Source: an uncultured Flavobacteriaceae bacterium
Lineage (GTDB): Bacteria; Bacteroidota; Bacteroidia; Flavobacteriales; Flavobacteriaceae
Length of the DNA stretch: 64,000 nt
Direction of reading: 5' to 3'
Assembly (NCBI GenBank): GCA_937901915.1
Contig: CALGUD010000152.1
Span: forward strand, 15,021 to 79,020
Part shown: piece after piece, positions 35,716 through 45,460 of the stretch
How positions within the stretch are numbered: the stretch's first letter is position 1
Layout: every line of letters begins with the position of its first letter
Notes under the pieces: generated by a model
Database searches by the model: none
What the model saw: the letters and a program-made list of their open reading frames with translations, nothing else
Told to the model about the DNA's origin: nothing
Position numbers and translations under genes: made by a program

Positions 35716-36765
35716 CTATTTTCCTATAATTGGAAGTACTTTTTCAACTATGATTTTGTATTGAACATTAATTACAGATTCGTTAAACCCATGTGCCGCA
35801 TCCGGGACTAAAAATAATTCTTTTTTTGGGGCCTTCAGTTGATCAAAATAAGGTTTTGTAAATTCTTTGGAAGTTAAAATGTCAGCTTCACCCTGGATAA
35901 AATACACCGGTATTTTAAATTCCAAACCTTCTTTCAGAAAATTGATATCATCCATCATAGGCTTTATACCAAGTGGTGCATGTCCGGCATAATTAATAAA
36001 CGAATAATCGTCCCCTTCATATCGGGCTTTTCCATCTTCTTCATTATCATATTCTGGAACAACTTTCCACCAGCTTTCCGGTGCAGGTGTAGAATTGATT
36101 GCTTCGTATTTTTTTACAACTCTCAATAATTTTCCATAGTCTTTAGCCTGGCCATATGGAGGTTCCCTCAGTGCTTCCAAAACTTCAACAGATTGTTGAT
36201 CACCTGCTTCTTTAGCCATTTTATAAGTCGTTTTATAAACTGCTATGATATCTTTTGATGGATTTACCATTTGCGAATGTCCAACGTAAGCATAAAAGAG
36301 GTCCGGACGTTTCAAAGCCATTTTGGCTGCCAGGGCTGAGCCCCATGAAGTGCCAAACAAAACCACTTTTTTCTTATCAAGATGTTCAATAAGATATTCT
36401 GCTACTTCAATTCCATCTGCCGTCATTTGTTCAAGGGTTAACGGACTGGTTTGAAAAAATTCTGTTGTTTGTTCCTCTGGTGCATTTTTACCATAAGTTC
36501 TCCCGGCTCCGCGTTGATCCCATTGTGCGAGAACAAAATCCTTTTTCCAGCCAGCAAACGTATTATCGGCATAGGGAGTCATAGTACTTCCCGGACCTCC
36601 ATGAATAAAAAGTATAACGGGTTTGGATACATCTTCCCCTTTTATGGTAACCCATTGTTCAATACCTCCTATCGATATAAACTCTTCTTTATTAATAGGG
36701 CTTTGTGCATTTATTGTTGAAGTTGACACAAAAAGAAACAGCATGAATAGTGAAGTGAATTTCAT
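35716..36765 (-). CDS. Alpha/beta hydrolase, proline iminopeptidase-like, exported
   Basis: Of 349 residues, the signal peptide is MKFTSLFMLFLFVSTSTINAQ. HGGPGSTMTPYADN is the HGGPG oxyanion motif of prolyl iminopeptidases; AQWDQRGAGRTYG, the nucleophile elbow FGTSWGSALAAKMA (Ser) and the final DAAHGFNES (His) complete the active site. Such exported homologues are probably peptidases or esterases. A decayed copy of its central part lies at 34831-35010. It appears monocistronic. Confidence 0.9.
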   Translation of the reverse strand: MKFTSLFMLFLFVSTSTINAQSPINKEEFISIGGIEQWVTIKGEDVSKPVILFIHGGPGSTMTPYADNTFAGWKKDFVLAQWDQRGAGRTYGKNAPEEQTTEFFQTSPLTLEQMTADGIEVAEYLIEHLDKKKVVLFGTSWGSALAAKMALKRPDLFYAYVGHSQMVNPSKDIIAVYKTTYKMAKEAGDQQSVEVLEALREPPYGQAKDYGKLLRVVKKYEAINSTPAPESWWKVVPEYDNEEDGKARYEGDDYSFINYAGHAPLGIKPMMDDINFLKEGLEFKIPVYFIQGEADILTSKEFTKPYFDQLKAPKKELFLVPDAAHGFNESVINVQYKIIVEKVLPIIGK

Positions 36766-36887
36766 TGGATGGTTTTTTAAAATATGGTTTTGGTTTTATA
36801 ATGAAGACGAACTAGTCTTCAATTTGTTACATTGCAGAGATACAATGTATATTGAAACCCGTTTTAAACATCCTGAAAAGAAGAAAT

Positions 36888-37106
36888 TTACTTATGATCA
36901 TTGGGCCTTCTCTCTAAATCTGCGAGGCCTTCGGGGTTGGTTTTATAGGTTTTGACCTTCTCTAAAACCTTATCTTCATCCGGAACAAGAACTTCTGTAT
37001 TTTCACTTTCACGAATACTCAGCAATTGCTCAATTACGGATTCATCTTCAAGGGAAGTTATCCACTTTATCAGCTTTTCTTTTTTATCTTTAAGTTTTGC
37101 ATCCAT
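36888..37106 (-). CDS. Small orphan antitoxin-like protein
   Basis: 72 residues from ATG 37106 (a Met-Ser pair earlier is possible). The pattern KLKDKKEKLIKWITSLEDESVIEQLLSIRES is the helical, amphipathic start seen in many Bacteroidota proteins annotated as addiction-module components; the second half is acidic and unstructured in character. No RelE/ParE-type toxin frame follows on the minus strand (the next gene, the hydrolase at 35716-36765, is unrelated). Function unknown. Confidence 0.55.
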   Translation of the reverse strand: MDAKLKDKKEKLIKWITSLEDESVIEQLLSIRESENTEVLVPDEDKVLEKVKTYKTNPEGLADLERRPNDHK

Positions 37107-37112
37107 ACTCAA

Positions 37113-37427
37113 AGATAGCTCATGATTCTCAAAGAAAAGTTTTCAATTGAGATGTATTTTAACGCAAAAAAGTTGGTTATATGTTGGTTTAGTTATTAAG
37201 TTAATTGAGTTATTGGTTTTTGATACTTGTTTATGTGTAATCAGGCGGCAGCTAAGTCATTTTTTTCTAGCCACGAATTCACAAATGCTTTCCAATATGG
37301 AATTGGGTTTTGGAATTTGAAATTTGTACCTGGATTTCTCTTCATCTGTCTTCGGTCAACTATCCTAATTGCCCTATTTTGTAATTAAAATTGATTTATA
37401 ATTTTAACACCCAAAACACGATCAAAT
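37113..37427. other. 315-bp spacer without a gene
   Basis: No reading frame, tRNA-like structure or strong hairpin is seen. It is AT-rich and contains word-like fragments (GGAATTTGAAATTTGT, CCTAATTGCCCTATTTT) similar in style to the mosaic repeats elsewhere in the window. Confidence 0.5.
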
Positions 37428-38171
37428 TCATTTCTTCAAACTGTTAATTTTCTTTAAAGCAAATCCGGGTGCGATTCTGAATAAATTGTATAAAACTTTA
37501 ACACCTGCCACTTTAATTTCTGCTTTCCCTTTTTCCAATCCTTTAATCATTTCATTTACCGCTTTTTCTACTGTAATAGCTATTTTAGGCGGATTACCTT
37601 TATGCCAGGGGGTCTTTACGGCAGGGAACATCACTTCTATAACTTTAAAGTTAGTACCTTTTAACTGTATTCTCAGCACCTGCGTAAAAGAATGCAAGGC
37701 TGCCTTAGTGGCATTATAAAAAGGATAATCTGCTTTTGGCGCATACACCAAACCCGTAGTAATGTTTATAATGGTTGGGTTATTATTCTTTTCCAGAACA
37801 GGATGAAGATGTTTTATCAGCCGGATTGGTGCCAATAAATTGGTGTCAACCTCCAGTTTAAGTTTTTCGAGAATGTTATCTGTTTCGAGAAAGGGAATGT
37901 TATGCACCAAAGCAGCATTATTGATCAACATGTTGAGGCGGGGATGATTCTCTTTGATCCAGTTGGCCAGGTTCAGGCATTCTTTTTCGTCCGAAAGGTC
38001 ACATTGGACTGTTTCTAATTGTGGAAATTGTTTTTTGGCAGCTTCCAGCTTTTCAGCAGACCGGCCGCAAATAATGACTTTATTATTTTTCTCTAAAAGC
38101 CTTTGGGCTAATTCAATTCCAATGCCTGAGCTTCCTCCTGTTATGAGGACAGTATTATTATAAATATCCAT
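37428..38171 (-). CDS. SDR family oxidoreductase (DltE-like)
   Basis: The 247-residue protein has the classical SDR layout: ITGGSSGIGIELAQRL (TGxxxGIG), CDLSDEKECL, MLINNAALVHN (NNA), the Ser in INITTGLVYAP and YxxxK in YPFYNATKAALHSF. The IELAQRLLEKNNKVIICGRS start and QLKGTNFKVIEVMFPAVKTPW resemble DltE-type SDRs. The substrate is unknown. It is 69 bp downstream of a Crp-like regulator gene on the same strand, so a regulator-target pair is plausible. Confidence 0.88.
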   Translation of the reverse strand: MDIYNNTVLITGGSSGIGIELAQRLLEKNNKVIICGRSAEKLEAAKKQFPQLETVQCDLSDEKECLNLANWIKENHPRLNMLINNAALVHNIPFLETDNILEKLKLEVDTNLLAPIRLIKHLHPVLEKNNNPTIINITTGLVYAPKADYPFYNATKAALHSFTQVLRIQLKGTNFKVIEVMFPAVKTPWHKGNPPKIAITVEKAVNEMIKGLEKGKAEIKVAGVKVLYNLFRIAPGFALKKINSLKK

Positions 38172-38240
38172 TCTCTTCTATTTTTATGGTTATGTTCTCA
38201 CAAAAATAGTCCTGCTTTTTCCTAAAAACATTGACCTATG

Positions 38241-38795
38241 TTAAGAGGAAATTTTTCTTATTCTGCTTAGCGATTCAGGGTGAATACCCAAATAAGATGC
38301 AATTATATGTTGTTTCACCCTGTTTTGCAGGTTAGGGAATTCATTTAAAAAGTTAGCATATCTTGTTTCGGCATCCAGCATTAAAAGTTCTCTCTCTCTT
38401 TTCTCTTTAATAGTGAATGCTTTTTCTAACTGCTTCACTAAAAAACTATTCCAGTGCAGATTACCTTCTTTAAGTTTCAGCCATTTTTGATACGGTATTT
38501 CAAGAATTTCAGAATCTTCTAGGGCTTCAATGTAAAAGTAAGAAGGTGTTTGTGTTATCATGGCCGAGTATGAACTGATAAAATTAAATTCGGGAATAAT
38601 ACTTTTAGTAAACTCATGGCCTTTTATGTTGATATATACATACCTGAAAAGTCCCTCTCCAACAAATGCCATTTTTTTTGGAATTTCACCTTCAGAAATA
38701 AAATATTCCTTCGCCTTTACTCGCTTTACTTTAGCAATCGAAAATAATTCTTCTGCTTGCTCAAGAGGTAACATGCTTTTCAGTAATTCGATCAT
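38241..38795 (-). CDS. Crp/Fnr family transcriptional regulator
   Basis: The 184 residues have a cNMP-binding-like barrel (KRVKAKEYFISEGEIPKKMAFVGEGLFRYVYI) and the C-terminal helix-turn-helix VKQHIIASYLGIHPESLSRIRKIS. There are no cluster-binding cysteines, so it is not the FNR-type factor that would bind the boxes at ccoI, ccoS and hemN. It probably controls the adjacent SDR gene. Confidence 0.9.
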   Translation of the reverse strand: MIELLKSMLPLEQAEELFSIAKVKRVKAKEYFISEGEIPKKMAFVGEGLFRYVYINIKGHEFTKSIIPEFNFISSYSAMITQTPSYFYIEALEDSEILEIPYQKWLKLKEGNLHWNSFLVKQLEKAFTIKEKRERELLMLDAETRYANFLNEFPNLQNRVKQHIIASYLGIHPESLSRIRKISS

Positions 38796-39292
38796 TTAAA
38801 TAAATATTTATAATGGAGAAATTTCAAATATAATGTTAATACTTGATTTGTTGTTTGTTGATTCGTGGAATCGTTTAAAGCCCCCTCTATCTCCCCCAAG
38901 GGGGAGGATTTGAATCTGAAATTTAGAGCACACTACTCTACAATTCTAAATTATGCGCTCTGAATTGGAATTTGGAATTTATTGTTTAATCGTGTAATCG
39001 TATAATCAGTATTATTTATTTAAAGCTTTTAATATTACAACGTCCCGGAACAAAACATGAGGGAATTTTTTATGCTTCGAGGCCTTAAAAGCATTTACGA
39101 TCTTAGAAAAAGACAATGCGGTTATGAGTGAAATCCGATTCTTTCAAATATAACATAAAATTCTTATATTCGTTTTAAGGGTATAAAAATTTAGAGACTC
39201 TGTTTTAGACTTGCAGATTGTTGAATCAACGATTTAGCAAAAAAAATATTAGCAATTAAACGATTCAACAAATACACGATTCAACAATAAAA
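38796..39292. repeat. Repeat-bearing spacer before ccoI
   Basis: No gene in about 500 bp. It contains one copy of the GC-rich hairpin repeat at 38877-38910 (CCCCCTCTATCTCCCCCAAG continuing into GGGGGAG, with the 7-bp stem CTCCCCC/GGGGGAG). Then come mosaic words (TTCTAAATTATGCGCTCTGA, AATCGTGTAATCGTATAATC) and, before the FNR box, near-repeats of ACGATTCAACAA (39214-39290). Confidence 0.6.
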
Positions 39293-39336
39293 ATGACATT
39301 TGTCATAGTATTACTGCCCTGTCTTTATCACTTTTG
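39293..39336 (+). promoter_or_regulatory. FNR-type box and -7 element of ccoI
   Basis: The palindrome ATGACATTTGTCAT lies at 39293-39306, with CACTTTTG (one mismatch to TAnnTTTG) at 39329-39336. The offset of 36 bp from box start to -7 start is the same as at ccoS and hemN, and puts the box near -42, a class II activator position. Confidence 0.8.
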
Positions 39337-39360
39337 CCCCGTTAATATACCTACACCTAC

Positions 39361-41730
39361 ATGAACACAAATTGTTATCATTGCGGCACGCCCGGCGGGG
39401 ACAACCCCATTCTTTTTGATGAAAAAGTGTTTTGCTGTAACGGCTGTAAAACGGTATACGAAATATTTACAGAAAATAATCTCAGCTGTTATTACGACCT
39501 CGAAAAAAATCCTGGGGCTATCCCATCTGAAATTGTTGGTAAATATGATTTTTTAACGAACAAGGCCATTACCGGTAAATTGCTGGAATTCAATGATGGC
39601 ACTACACAGATCATTAATCTTTACATTCCGCATATACATTGCAGTTCCTGTATTTGGGTGCTCGAAAACCTCAACAAACTACATACTTCCGTTAAAAGTG
39701 CCCAGGTAAACTTCCCCGAAAAAACAGTGCGGATTACCTGGCTGGCTGACGGCCTTTCATTAAAAGACCTGGTACTACTTCTGTGTTCCATAGGCTATGA
39801 ACCTTACATAAGTTTAGAAGATTACGAAGGTGGCAAAAAACAGTTGAACCGCAGTATTATTTATAAACTGGGAGTCGCAGGTTTTGCGTTTGGAAATATC
39901 ATGTTGTTGTCTTTCCCGGAATATTTTGAGGTGGATGAATTCTGGCTTAATCAATACAAACCTTTTTTCAGGTATATCATGCTGGGGATGTCGATACCGG
40001 TGCTATTTTATGCGGCATCGGGCTATTTCATATCGGCTTACAAAGGCTTAAAAGCCCATGTACTCAATATGGATGTGCCGCTGGCACTGGGAATTTTTGT
40101 GTTGTTTGCCCGTAGTGCTTTTGAAGTGATTACGGATACAGGACAGGGCTTTTTTGACAGTCTCAGCGGACTCGTTTTTTTTCTCCTGCTGGGGAAATTC
40201 TTTCAGCAAAAAACATACAGTTTCCTTTCTTTTGAACGGGACTATAAAAGCTATTTCCCAATAGGCATTACCCGTATTGTGAATGGAAAAGAAGAAAGTA
40301 TACAGGTATATGATATTGAACAGGGAAACCGCTTGCTTATCCGGAATGAAGAACTGATCCCGATGGACGGTATTCTTATAAACGGCCATGCCCGCATAGA
40401 TTACAGCTTTGTAACCGGGGAATCTGAAGCCGTACGGAAAGAAAGTGGTGATAAATTATTTGCCGGAGGAAAACAAATGGGGGGTGCTATTGAAATGGAA
40501 GCATTAAAATCGGTATCACAGAGTTACCTTACCCAATTATGGAGTAACGATGTCTTTTCAACAGATAAAAACAAAGGGTTTAAAACCATTACGGATTCCA
40601 TCAGCAAATATTTTACGATTGTAATTCTACTTATTTCTTTTGGTGCAGGTGCTTTTTGGCTGTGGTATGACCCGGCCAAAGCCATGAATGTGTTTACAGC
40701 AATTTTGATTATTGCTTGTCCTTGCGCCCTGGCGATGTCCGCCCCGTTTACCCTTGGCAACCTGTTGCGTATTTTCGGGAGGAAAAAATTCTACCTCAAA
40801 AATGCAAGCGTTATTGAGCAACTGGCAAAGATAAACACTATTATTTTTGATAAAACGGGCACGATTACCTCAGCAAGAAAGACACAAATTGCCTATGAAG
40901 GAATGGACCTGACCACAGAGGAAGAATTGCTGCTTAAAAACACATTACGGAATTCTAACCACCCACTGAGCAGGCAATTGTATGAACTTTTAAAAGCAAA
41001 TGATATTATTGTTCTCGATGATTTTAAGGAATATGCAGGAAAAGGTATTGAGGGATCTGCCCATACTGAAAGTATAAAAATCGGGTCGGCGGAATTTGTG
41101 GGTATTTCGGATGCCACATCTGTTCAAAAAACAAGTGTACATATCCGTACCGAAAAAGGATACAAAGGCAAATACACATTTTATAACCGGTACCGTGACG
41201 GAGTGGCAAACCTCTTTAAAAAGCTGAAAGAGCAATACGACCTGGCTATACTTTCCGGCGACAATGAAAGCGAACGTGAAAACCTGCAAAAGCTATTGCC
41301 TGCCAAAACCAAGTTGTTTTTTAACCAAAAACCGGAAGATAAGCTGAACTACATTAAGTTTCATCAACAAGAAGGTGCCAATATTCTCATGGTAGGCGAC
41401 GGATTGAACGATGCAGGCGCATTACGGCAAAGCAATGTGGGTATCGCACTGGCTGAAAATGTAAATATATTTTCCCCGGCCTGTGATGCTATCCTGGATG
41501 CTTCAAAATTCAATAACATTGCCGGTTATTTATCAGTTTCCAAAAAAGGGATGAGCATCATTAAAGCGAGTTTTATCCTGTCGTTCCTATATAATATAGT
41601 AGGCCTTTCTTTTGCAGTTACCGGGCACTTATCTCCCGTGGTGGCAGCAGTATTAATGCCATTAAGTTCAATTAGCGTAGTGGTTTTTACTACGGTACTG
41701 ACAAATTATGTAGGGAGAAAATTAAAATAA
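39361..41730 (+). CDS. ccoI: Copper-translocating P-type ATPase CcoI (oxidase assembly)
   Basis: This 789-residue P1B ATPase moves copper across the inner membrane for cbb3 oxidase maturation. The N-terminus has a cysteine-rich region (CYHCGTPGGDNP, VFCCNGCKTVYEIF) and a heavy-metal domain with HCSSC. Cys453-Pro-Cys455 in ACPCALAMSAP is the membrane metal site, DKTGT (phosphorylated Asp497) is intact, and GDGLNDAGAL closes the hinge. It opens the cco cluster under its own FNR-type box, 166 bp from ccoS. Confidence 0.95.
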   Translation: MNTNCYHCGTPGGDNPILFDEKVFCCNGCKTVYEIFTENNLSCYYDLEKNPGAIPSEIVGKYDFLTNKAITGKLLEFNDGTTQIINLYIPHIHCSSCIWVLENLNKLHTSVKSAQVNFPEKTVRITWLADGLSLKDLVLLLCSIGYEPYISLEDYEGGKKQLNRSIIYKLGVAGFAFGNIMLLSFPEYFEVDEFWLNQYKPFFRYIMLGMSIPVLFYAASGYFISAYKGLKAHVLNMDVPLALGIFVLFARSAFEVITDTGQGFFDSLSGLVFFLLLGKFFQQKTYSFLSFERDYKSYFPIGITRIVNGKEESIQVYDIEQGNRLLIRNEELIPMDGILINGHARIDYSFVTGESEAVRKESGDKLFAGGKQMGGAIEMEALKSVSQSYLTQLWSNDVFSTDKNKGFKTITDSISKYFTIVILLISFGAGAFWLWYDPAKAMNVFTAILIIACPCALAMSAPFTLGNLLRIFGRKKFYLKNASVIEQLAKINTIIFDKTGTITSARKTQIAYEGMDLTTEEELLLKNTLRNSNHPLSRQLYELLKANDIIVLDDFKEYAGKGIEGSAHTESIKIGSAEFVGISDATSVQKTSVHIRTEKGYKGKYTFYNRYRDGVANLFKKLKEQYDLAILSGDNESERENLQKLLPAKTKLFFNQKPEDKLNYIKFHQQEGANILMVGDGLNDAGALRQSNVGIALAENVNIFSPACDAILDASKFNNIAGYLSVSKKGMSIIKASFILSFLYNIVGLSFAVTGHLSPVVAAVLMPLSSISVVVFTTVLTNYVGRKLK

Positions 41731-41831
41731 CAAAGAAGGTCGTCATTTAAAATGACCCGGCCTTTACATTACCCGGACAGAGAGAAAAGCTTTTTATAAT
41801 CTTTGTTAAACCGGTAAAAAAAATTAAAACC

Positions 41832-41875
41832 ATGACAAATGTCATCTTTTATAAAAATGATGAAAACTACATTTG
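41832..41875 (+). promoter_or_regulatory. FNR-type box and -7 element of the ccoS-ccoNOQP-ccoG operon
   Basis: The palindrome ATGACAAATGTCAT lies at 41832-41845 and TACATTTG (exact TAnnTTTG) at 41868-41875, 21 bp before the ccoS ATG. The arms are the same as in the ccoI box and the spacing is identical. Confidence 0.85.
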
Positions 41876-41895
41876 TCCATGCTTAAACCTATGCT

Positions 41896-42105
41896 ATGAG
41901 TGTTATCTACATTTTAATAACGGTAAGTATTGTGGTAGCTGTTATATTTTTTATCGCATTTGTTGTAGCGGTACGCAGCGGACAATACGACGATAGTTAT
42001 ACGCCATCAGTCCGTATGCTTTTTGAAGATGAACTCGTTAAAAGCAAAACCGAAAGTGAATCCATTAAAACAGATACAAAAACCAATAAAACCTCTAATA
42101 CGTAA
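41896..42105 (+). CDS. ccoS: cbb3-type cytochrome oxidase assembly protein CcoS
   Basis: The 69-residue protein has one N-terminal membrane helix ([24 protein letters not shown]) followed by [19 protein letters not shown], the CcoS signature. CcoS is needed to load haem and copper into CcoN. It is the first gene of the operon, 5 bp before ccoNO. The tail rich in Lys, Thr and Ser is specific to this copy. Confidence 0.92.
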   Translation: MSVIYILITVSIVVAVIFFIAFVVAVRSGQYDDSYTPSVRMLFEDELVKSKTESESIKTDTKTNKTSNT

Positions 42106-42110
42106 TAACT

Positions 42111-44312
42111 ATGGAAGTACAACAATTTTACTATGACAACAAAATTGTAAAAAAGTTCCTGTATGCCACCATGATATGGGGCGCCGTAGGAATGCTGGTC
42201 GGCTTACTGCTCGCATTCCTTTTTATATTTCCTAACCTTACCGATGGTATTTCCTGGCTGAGTTTCGGTCGTTTACGTCCACTTCACACCAATGCGGTAA
42301 TTTTTGCCTTTGTTGGTAACGCCATTTTTGCCGGGGTGTATTATTCACTGCAACGTCTGCTTAAAGCAAGAATGTACAGTGATTTCCTGAGCAGTCTTAA
42401 TTTCTGGGGATGGCAGGCCATTATTGTGGCAGCAGCAATTACACTTCCGTTGGGATATACAAGCTCAAAAGAATATGCGGAGCTGGAATGGCCTATTGAT
42501 ATTGCCATTGCCATTGTATGGGTAGCTTTTGGTGTGAATATGATAGGAACTATTTTCAAAAGAAGGCAACGGCACTTGTATGTAGCCATCTGGTTTTATC
42601 TGGCTACGTTTGTAACGGTTGCAGTACTGCATATTTTTAACAGCCTTTCACTTCCGGTGAGTGGACTTAAAAGTTACTCGGTATACGCAGGGGTTCAGGA
42701 TGCGCTGGTACAATGGTGGTACGGACACAATGCAGTGGCATTCTTTTTAACGACACCATTTCTGGGGTTGATGTACTATTTTGTTCCGAAAGCAGCAAAC
42801 AGACCCATTTATTCCTATAAATTATCAATAGTTCACTTCTGGTCGCTCATATTTATATACATCTGGGCAGGCCCACACCACTTGTTGTACTCATCACTTC
42901 CTGACTGGGCACAAAACCTGGGTGTTGTATTTTCTATAATGCTAATCGCTCCTTCCTGGGGTGGTATGATTAATGGATTACTAACCCTGCGAGGTGCTTG
43001 GGATAAAGTACGGGTAGACCCGGTGCTTAAATTTATGGTAGTTGCCATTACCGGTTATGGGATGGCCACTTTTGAAGGTCCCATGCTTTCCCTGAAAAAC
43101 TTTAATGCCATTGCGCACTTTAGCGACTGGATTATTGCACACGTTCACGTAGGTGCCCTTGCGTGGAACGGTTTCTTAACCTTCGGAATGCTGTATTACC
43201 TGGTTCCGCGAATGTTTAAGACTAAATTGTATTCAGTTCCATTGGCCAATTTACATTTCTGGATAGGTACATTGGGAATTATCATTTACGCATTGCCTAT
43301 GTACGTGGCCGGATTCACCCAGGCTTCTATGTGGAAACAATTTAATCCGGATGGAACCCTCCTGTATGGTAACTTCCTTGAAACTGTTACACAGATCATG
43401 CCTATGTACTGGATGCGTGCCATTGGAGGTACCCTCTTTATTATCGGGATGTTTATAAGTATTTACAACACCATACAAACTATACGAAAAGGGACCGATG
43501 TAAAAGATGAGCTGGCTGAAGCCCCTGCACTTACCAGGGTTAAAAAGGGACGCATCTCCGGTGAAGGGTTCCATACCTGGCTGGAAAGAAGGCCGGTACA
43601 ATTAACCATCCTGGCTACCGTAGCTATTTTAATTGGTGGCGTTATTCAGATTGTGCCCACCCTTATGGTGAAGTCCAATATCCCGACAATTACCAGTGTA
43701 AAACCCTATACTCCACTGGAACTGGAAGGCAGGGATCTTTATATACGCGAAGGCTGTGTAGGTTGCCACTCACAAATGGTAAGGCCTTTTAGAAGTGAAA
43801 CAGAACGGTATGGCGAATATGCCAAAGCGGGAGAGTTTGTGTATGACCACCCTTTCCTTTGGGGAAGTAAACGTACTGGCCCGGATTTATTGAGGGTTGG
43901 AGGTAAATATTCTGACAATTGGCACTTAAACCATATGTATGATCCGCAAAGTACATCATCAGGAAGTATCATGCCGGCATACCAGTGGCTGGTAAAGGAT
44001 AAATTGGACAGGTCTGATACTGAAGACAAAATGAAAACCATGGTAAAACTGGGGGTGCCTTATACCGAAGAGGATATTGCAACCGCACAAGAACACATGG
44101 ATAAGCAGGCTTCCCTCATAGAAAAGAATCTGTACAACGATCCCGACTTTGCTAAAAATTATGAAAGTGACAAAAGAGATGCAGAAGTTCGCGGAGAGGT
44201 ATTTATTGAGATGAAAGACCGGGAAATTATTGCCCTTATTGCCTATTTGCAACGCCTGGGCACAGATATCAAGATAAAGGATGTTGAACCCGAAACCACT
44301 AAAACACAGTAA
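42111..44312 (+). CDS. ccoNO: cbb3-type cytochrome c oxidase, fused CcoN-CcoO subunit
   Basis: The 733 residues combine two normally separate subunits. Residues 1-480 are the 12-helix haem-copper subunit CcoN ([48 protein letters not shown] region with copper and haem His). Residues 500-733 are the membrane-anchored CcoO domain with one haem c site, Cys549-Val-Gly-Cys552-His553, followed by [17 protein letters not shown]. The fusion is usual in Bacteroidota. The enzyme reduces oxygen to water at low oxygen and pumps protons. Confidence 0.96.
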   Translation: MEVQQFYYDNKIVKKFLYATMIWGAVGMLVGLLLAFLFIFPNLTDGISWLSFGRLRPLHTNAVIFAFVGNAIFAGVYYSLQRLLKARMYSDFLSSLNFWGWQAIIVAAAITLPLGYTSSKEYAELEWPIDIAIAIVWVAFGVNMIGTIFKRRQRHLYVAIWFYLATFVTVAVLHIFNSLSLPVSGLKSYSVYAGVQDALVQWWYGHNAVAFFLTTPFLGLMYYFVPKAANRPIYSYKLSIVHFWSLIFIYIWAGPHHLLYSSLPDWAQNLGVVFSIMLIAPSWGGMINGLLTLRGAWDKVRVDPVLKFMVVAITGYGMATFEGPMLSLKNFNAIAHFSDWIIAHVHVGALAWNGFLTFGMLYYLVPRMFKTKLYSVPLANLHFWIGTLGIIIYALPMYVAGFTQASMWKQFNPDGTLLYGNFLETVTQIMPMYWMRAIGGTLFIIGMFISIYNTIQTIRKGTDVKDELAEAPALTRVKKGRISGEGFHTWLERRPVQLTILATVAILIGGVIQIVPTLMVKSNIPTITSVKPYTPLELEGRDLYIREGCVGCHSQMVRPFRSETERYGEYAKAGEFVYDHPFLWGSKRTGPDLLRVGGKYSDNWHLNHMYDPQSTSSGSIMPAYQWLVKDKLDRSDTEDKMKTMVKLGVPYTEEDIATAQEHMDKQASLIEKNLYNDPDFAKNYESDKRDAEVRGEVFIEMKDREIIALIAYLQRLGTDIKIKDVEPETTKTQ

Positions 44313-44314
44313 TC

Positions 44315-44494
44315 ATGCTGAAATTTGTAAAAGACCATATGGCATCTATAGACGGGATTGAGATTTATCCCATCATATCACTCTTTATATTTTTTGTGTT
44401 TTTTGTAGCACTTTTCTGGTGGGTATTCACTGCTAAGAAAGAATATATAAAAGAGGTGAGTGAATTTCCGTTGGATAATGGCGAAAATCAATAA
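44315..44494 (+). CDS. ccoQ: cbb3-type cytochrome oxidase subunit CcoQ
   Basis: A 59-residue frame from ATG 44315 to TAA 44492-44494, 2 bp after ccoNO and 35 bp before ccoP. It encodes MLKFVKDHMASIDGIEIYP, one membrane helix (IISLFIFFVFFVALFWWVF) and a short charged tail (TAKKEYIKEVSEFPLDN). Position, size and helix fit CcoQ, the small stabilising subunit. It is easily missed because of its length. Confidence 0.88.
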   Translation: MLKFVKDHMASIDGIEIYPIISLFIFFVFFVALFWWVFTAKKEYIKEVSEFPLDNGENQ

Positions 44495-44529
44495 ATAAGG
44501 TTGATTCAGAAAATTAAAAAACTTAAAAG

Positions 44530-45414
44530 ATGAAAGATTTTGCATCCTATTTACGCGTAATTTTAATTGTAGTCCTGGTAGCTATAACTGCTGAATACTT
44601 TATTGATTCAGGAGAGAAACCTGCTTTTCTTGCATACCCTGCAGTTTCACTTTTTATTGCAATGGTTGCCATTATCCTTATTGGAATTGAAGTTATCCTG
44701 GGCGCCATGAACTCATTAGCCGATGCGATGATGACTGAAGAGCAAAAAAAGGCTATTGAAGTGAAAAAAGCTACAGCAAAAGCTAATGCATGGTATAAAA
44801 GGCTGTATCACAAGCTACTGGACCAAAAACCAATTGAAGAAGAAGGTGAAATTATCCTGGACCATAATTATGACGGAATTAAAGAATTGGATAACTCCCT
44901 CCCACCCTGGTGGTTGTACGGGTTTTATCTTACGATAATTTTTGCTGTGGTTTATATGGCAAGGTACCACATTTTTGGAGGGGAGACACAACTAGAAGAA
45001 TACCAAAACGAAGTGGCCGCAGCCCAGGTTGAAATTGAAGCGTATAAAAAAACTGCAAAAGACCTGGTAGATGCCGAAACAGTTGTTGCCCTGACGGAGC
45101 CTTCTGACCTTGCTGCCGGGGCTGACATTTATAAACTAAACTGTATTGCCTGTCACCGAGCAGACGGAGGGGGTGGAATTGGCCCTAACCTAACCGATGA
45201 CCATTGGATCTTAGGGGGTGGCATAAAAAACATTTTTCATACTGTTAGCGAAGGCGGAAGAAGCGGAAAAGGGATGATTGCATGGAAACAAAGTTTGAAA
45301 CCCCTGGAAATAGCACAGGTTTCCAGTTATATCCTGACCTTGTACGGAACAGAACCTGTTGATGCCAAAGCACCCGAAGGGGATGTATGGCTGGGTGACA
45401 ATGCTCTTGAGTAA
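44530..45414 (+). CDS. ccoP: cbb3-type cytochrome c oxidase subunit CcoP (monohaem)
   Basis: The 294 residues have an N-terminal helix pair (VILIVVLVAITAEYFI; LFIAMVAIILIGIEVILGAM), a third helix after NSLPPWWLYGFYLTIIFAVVYMARYHIF, and one cytochrome c domain with Cys205-Ile-Ala-Cys208-His209 and a Met ligand region (GKGMIAWKQSL). Proteobacterial CcoP has two haems; only one CXXCH is present here. It delivers electrons to CcoO/N from the periplasmic side. Confidence 0.95.
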   Translation: MKDFASYLRVILIVVLVAITAEYFIDSGEKPAFLAYPAVSLFIAMVAIILIGIEVILGAMNSLADAMMTEEQKKAIEVKKATAKANAWYKRLYHKLLDQKPIEEEGEIILDHNYDGIKELDNSLPPWWLYGFYLTIIFAVVYMARYHIFGGETQLEEYQNEVAAAQVEIEAYKKTAKDLVDAETVVALTEPSDLAAGADIYKLNCIACHRADGGGGIGPNLTDDHWILGGGIKNIFHTVSEGGRSGKGMIAWKQSLKPLEIAQVSSYILTLYGTEPVDAKAPEGDVWLGDNALE

Positions 45415-45460
45415 CAAAAACCTTTTCAGGTTTAAATAATGAATGGAATAAATTTATAAA

